64,000 nucleotides of DNA, taken from positions 744,001-808,000 of the forward strand of contig JAWRVZ010000089.1 in NCBI GenBank assembly GCA_037043235.1. The letters are read 5' to 3'. Shown here in pieces: positions 61,001-64,000 of the stretch. The position numbers were made by a program, and so were the translations under genes. This DNA is from Rhodeus uyekii (lineage: Eukaryota > Chordata > Actinopteri > Cypriniformes > Acheilognathidae). Positions within the stretch are counted from its first letter, which is position 1; every line of letters begins with the position of its first letter. The notes below the pieces were generated by a model. That model did no database searches. It was given only the letters and a program-made list of their open reading frames with translations, and was not told the DNA's origin.

Positions 61001-64000
61001 AATATTCTCTGACTGAACTGCTCATGTCCAACGATTCTCAAACCAGTGCATGTGTGAAAGGAGCAAGTTAAAAGAAAGTGAATACGAAAGTATAAGAGGG
61101 AGTAAGTAGCTAGAGAAAAGTCAGGCATAAAGAATTCAGTTAAATCAATTTCAAAATGACTGCCTTTGTTCTGCCGGTCATAAACAGTGAACTTGCAGAT
61201 CTCAGTGGACGCCGTTCGTTATGTTCTTTCAGGACATGCCAAAACGCTTTAATGAGAGTGTTGAGTGAGCTACCAGAGGATTTAGATTTAGGCAGTAATA
61301 GCATTTAATGACTGCTCAGTAATGTGTATGAAATGGCAAGGAGGCATAAAACCCAGTCAGACACTAAACAAACGACTGGCTCACTGACAGTGGTATCGTG
61401 ATTAATTTCGCCATTCCCTCATCTGTTCATTACGCTCTGCGGGACAGACGCATACATGAAGAAACCGGAATTTGCTTCGTTCCGTCGAGGGTGTCTGGTT
61501 CCGTCTCGTGTGTTTGTTCATGAGCAAAAGAGATTACGGCATGCTGGTGAATGACATCCGGGGGATCGTCAAGGCACGGCTGCAAAATTAATTGATTCAG
61601 AGTCCATATTCCCACCCAATATGGCTTATTAATATTAAATCTTATGAAACAGGAAGATGGGTTCCCACAGCGACTCATCAAGAGTTGTTGTAAATGCTGA
61701 CTAATCCCAGGCTTCTCCAGCAGCGGCCTCGTCATGCGTCTGAGTGCAGCTCGGGGGCCGCAGGGGCCAGAAGGGCCCGGATGATCGGCAGTCTCAGAAA
61801 TAAGGGCTTTTAAAACACATCAACTGGAAATGTCAAGTGTTCTTCTGCAAATGAAAACCGTCTGCGGCATGTAATTGTGAATGTAGCACACTTGATGTAG
61901 CGCCTCGGTAGATTGAAATGTGGCGTGTGTGTCAGCGCGAACAAGACGGCAGCAAGGGGATTCTGCCTGTTTGCATTTGTTTGAAGGGTCCAAGTGTGTA
62001 GGCAGGTTTTGATGACCATCCTTTCAGAAAATGTCCCCCAAAAGAATATCACAACATGACAAAACATCCTTCTGTGGAATTGTAAATGTCAAAATGTGTT
62101 GTGGTTAAGCTGCGTAAGTGTTTACTTAATAATAACAAAACATTATGGAAGAAAATATTAGCAGTGCTTGCTGATCACTTTACCAGTATTTGCTAATCCA
62201 TTTTAAGTTGTTGCTAGGGTATTCAGGAGGTTGCTAGGGTGTTGTTAGGCAGTTGTCATAGGTCTCCGATAGATTTTAGGTTTATTTCTATACTGTAGCG
62301 CCTTTCACACACAGCTTTAGATAGACACACACGTAATACTTTTCAATAAGGTCTCATTAGTTAATATATTACGAACTAACCACGAGCAATACATTTGTTA
62401 TTTTATTTATTAATCTTTCTTAACATTAGGTAATAAAAATACAACTGTTTATTGTTTGTTCATGTTAGTTCACAGTGCATTAAATAATATTGGAATACTT
62501 GATTCTGATTGGTCAATCGCACCATCCAGCAGTGCGTTATTCCCTGATAACAACCGGTAAAAACTGATAATACAGGCCCATCCAGGTTAATAAGGTCGGC
62601 ACTATACGTTTGCGAGGAACTTTTTTTCCTCTCTTCTGCTTTGTGTTTAAAGACCTAATAAAATCAAGTCAATATTTCGGATCTAATTATTTATTTATGT
62701 GGCAAGCAGCCATGTAATAAGCGGGATAATGTCCATTCAGCCGGTTGTTATCGCAGAATAAACCCCTTAAGAGTGATGCAAGACCTCTCCATTTCTCATC
62801 GGGGTCCTGATCAGGAGTTTATTCTACGATACATTATCCCTTACTTAACAAATACAGCTTTTGATTTTTTAATAATGTATTAGTAAATGTTGAAATTAAC
62901 ATTAATTGTATTATTACTAAGATTATTAAATGCTGTCGAAGTACTGTTTATTTTTCAAAAATAATAAAAAATAATAAATAATATAAGTCAATTCTAAAAT
63001 ATAATTAAACTAAATAGAAGTATAAATTCAATCAGTTTAATTTAAAACATTTTACATTAAAATATATTAAAAGGAAAGAAAAATAATATATTAATACAAT
63101 GAAGTGCAATCAATGTAAGTGAATTATTTATGTAGCACAAATAGGAGAAGATACGTAACAAAGTTGAATCCTTTTCATCATATATTATTTTAAATAAAAT
63201 AGATATGAACAGAAAGTCCCCACAAGAGCAGATATACAGTACAAGCTTGTGTGTGTGTGTGCGTGTGCTTGTGGTTTCATACTCATCTTGGCATGCGTCG
63301 TCCCCAGGGTTGTGTGATACAAATAGACTCGGCACTATTTTAACCTATGTCTTGATGCAGACTCCTAAATCTCTGGACTGACGGTTCAACAAATGCATAT
63401 ATCACCAAATCTGTGAGAGCTGTGTGAATCTTAATCAAAGAAATATCATATGATCTCTGCAGTTTGATTATGTGCAGTGCTGTTAATTAGATGTTAATGA
63501 TAAGGTAATGGTGCGCTTAATTAGTCTTAAACAATCAGATGTCTTATAGTTGTGTGTGTGTGTGTGTGTGTGTATTGCAGGTTATGATGACATTGAGTCG
63601 TCCCCGTATGAAGACATTGAACTGGAACTTGTGAGAAATACTGAAACATCAAAACTAGCCTCAATAGTTTCAGGTACTGCAGCCACATCAGTGATACGAC
63701 CAAATATAAGCTGTTTTCCTCCACAGCTGAATGCATTGTGATGATGTATCGCTGCATGTTTGTGTTTAATCCTGTTTTCCTTGTTGTCTTGCTGTTGAAT
63801 TTATGCGTGCAATATAAAAGACATGACATACTGACCCTATATAGTATTTGGACACTTAATTGAAAGTCTCTTTGCCTCTTTCTCAGTGTCGTCCCTTCCT
63901 CTGACGGATCAGAACCAGTGCCTGAAAGCCGCTCAGGACTGTGGGTTGTACGAGAAGTGTGGTTCCCTGCGCTCTGAGTATGCGTTAGCTTGCACTAAGA
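51750..64000 (+). CDS. gfra3: GDNF-family receptor alpha gene, gfra3-like; first four coding exons, cut by the right edge
   Basis: A GPI-anchored, cysteine-rich co-receptor family for RET. Coding exons: 51750-51792, 59462-59746, 63581-63673, 63887 onward; every junction is phase 1. Exon 1 encodes the signal peptide core MILLGILLNLFVIKG. Exon 2 holds cysteine-rich domain 1 (DCIEAVQICVLDPECKRPF … ECKCQRGARMEQQCLSVYW). Exon 3 holds the linker with ESSPYED, and exon 4 begins domain 2 (CLKAAQDCGLYEKCGSLRSE). The family pattern is clear. YWTV and SPYED are shared with human GFRA3 (GFRA1/2 have YWSM/YWSI and SPYEP), and HARS1, DND1 and GFRA3 share 5q31 in human, so GFRA3 is favoured. GFRA4 is not excluded. 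Intron 1 is 7.7 kb, and no other gene is seen in it. Confidence 0.75.
51991..52058. repeat. (GATA)n microsatellite
   Basis: About 17 units of gata with one ggat at the end, in the first intron of the gfra gene, about 200 bp after exon 1. Confidence 0.95.
52870..59440. other. large first intron of the gfra gene, no exon recognised
   Basis: Contains (CA) runs at 53040 and 55513, a 'ggttcttt' foldback at 53640-53760, a palindromic gggtcaatttgaccc repeat at 57169-57184 and again near 57325, and a (G)10 run at 57640. Short open frames lack splice context or any known match. Confidence 0.4.
59975..60540. mobile_element. pogo/Tigger-like non-autonomous element of another family
   Basis: Starts CAGTGGAGTTCACTTATCTCGAC; ends with the inverse (aaatcgacataacttCACTG), flanked by TA (59973-59974, 60541-60542). 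The ends repeat 'ttatctcg' and 'taatgtcg' steps, as pogo-type ends do. 566 bp, no transposase. It lies in intron 2 of the gfra gene. Confidence 0.75.
60650..60905 (+). repeat. dispersed cyprinid-type repeat, best copy
   Basis: Runs from gcagctcagcatattaggatcatgtg through gctgaaaattcagctttgcc and aataaatgcagccctgggga to cttttgaacggtagtg. It is the uninterrupted version of the repeats at 8140-9055 and 16715-16915. Confidence 0.65.
62337..62945. mobile_element. MITE of the 3458 type split by another element
   Basis: Left part ttttcaataaggtctcatta … tcacagtgcattaaataata (62337-62490) and right part aaatacagcttttgattttt … aaatgctgtcgaagtactg (62848-62947) resemble the two halves of the MITE at 3458-3746. 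Between them, 62490-62845 begins ttggaatacttgattctgat tggtc and looks like a second element. The exact edges are uncertain. Confidence 0.5.
63551..63574. repeat. (TG)12 microsatellite in the acceptor tract of gfra exon 3
   Basis: Runs to within about seven bases of the acceptor (tattgcag|gttatgatga). It replaces the usual pyrimidine tract. Confidence 0.9.

Overview
This is a window of vertebrate nuclear DNA, almost certainly a teleost and probably a cyprinid-like fish. The genes are split by many GT-AG introns. Exon translations align closely with vertebrate proteins I know. The introns and spacers carry fish-type repeats: tRNA-derived SINEs, a Tc1-like fossil with long inverted ends, pogo/Tigger-like and hAT-like small elements, LINE fragments, a retroviral LTR, and much GATA/GGAT/CA satellite DNA. 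All identifications are by eye from memory of the families; no database search was run.

Layout. (1) 0.5-17.5 kb, minus strand: trappc11 (foie gras), 28 coding exons read without a break in frame. They give 1,119 codons. Only a last exon, which should hold about 14 codons, lies off the left edge. (2) 19.6-29.9 kb, plus strand: hars, histidyl-tRNA synthetase, 13 coding exons and 513 aa for the cytosolic form. A second, alternative first exon at 20.4 kb would replace the WHEP start with an arginine-rich mitochondrial leader. trappc11 and hars are head-to-head, about 1.5 kb apart. (3) 30.8-36.4 kb, minus strand: dnd1 (dead end), four coding exons, 377 aa, tail-to-tail with hars. (4) 36.4-51.7 kb: a spacer holding a duplicated copy of the dnd1 upstream region, a LINE-1 fragment broken by an endogenous retrovirus fragment, a SINE, and roughly 2 kb of GGAT-rich satellite. 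(5) 51.75 kb to the right edge, plus strand: the first four coding exons of a GDNF-family receptor alpha gene, most like GFRA3.

In human, HARS1, DND1 and GFRA3 all lie on 5q31, while TRAPPC11 lies on 4q35, so the window keeps most of a 5q31 block and joins it to a 4q gene. The genes do not form a functional unit: trappc11 acts in ER-Golgi transport, hars in translation (cytosol and, by inference, mitochondria), dnd1 in germ cells, and gfra3-like in neurotrophic signalling.

The observations most worth following are the alternative mitochondrial first exon of hars, a 47-bp tandem repeat with TGACG motifs just upstream of its cytosolic start, the duplicated dnd1 promoter fragment, the nested transposon insertions, and microsatellites lying inside splice acceptor tracts of trappc11 and the gfra gene.
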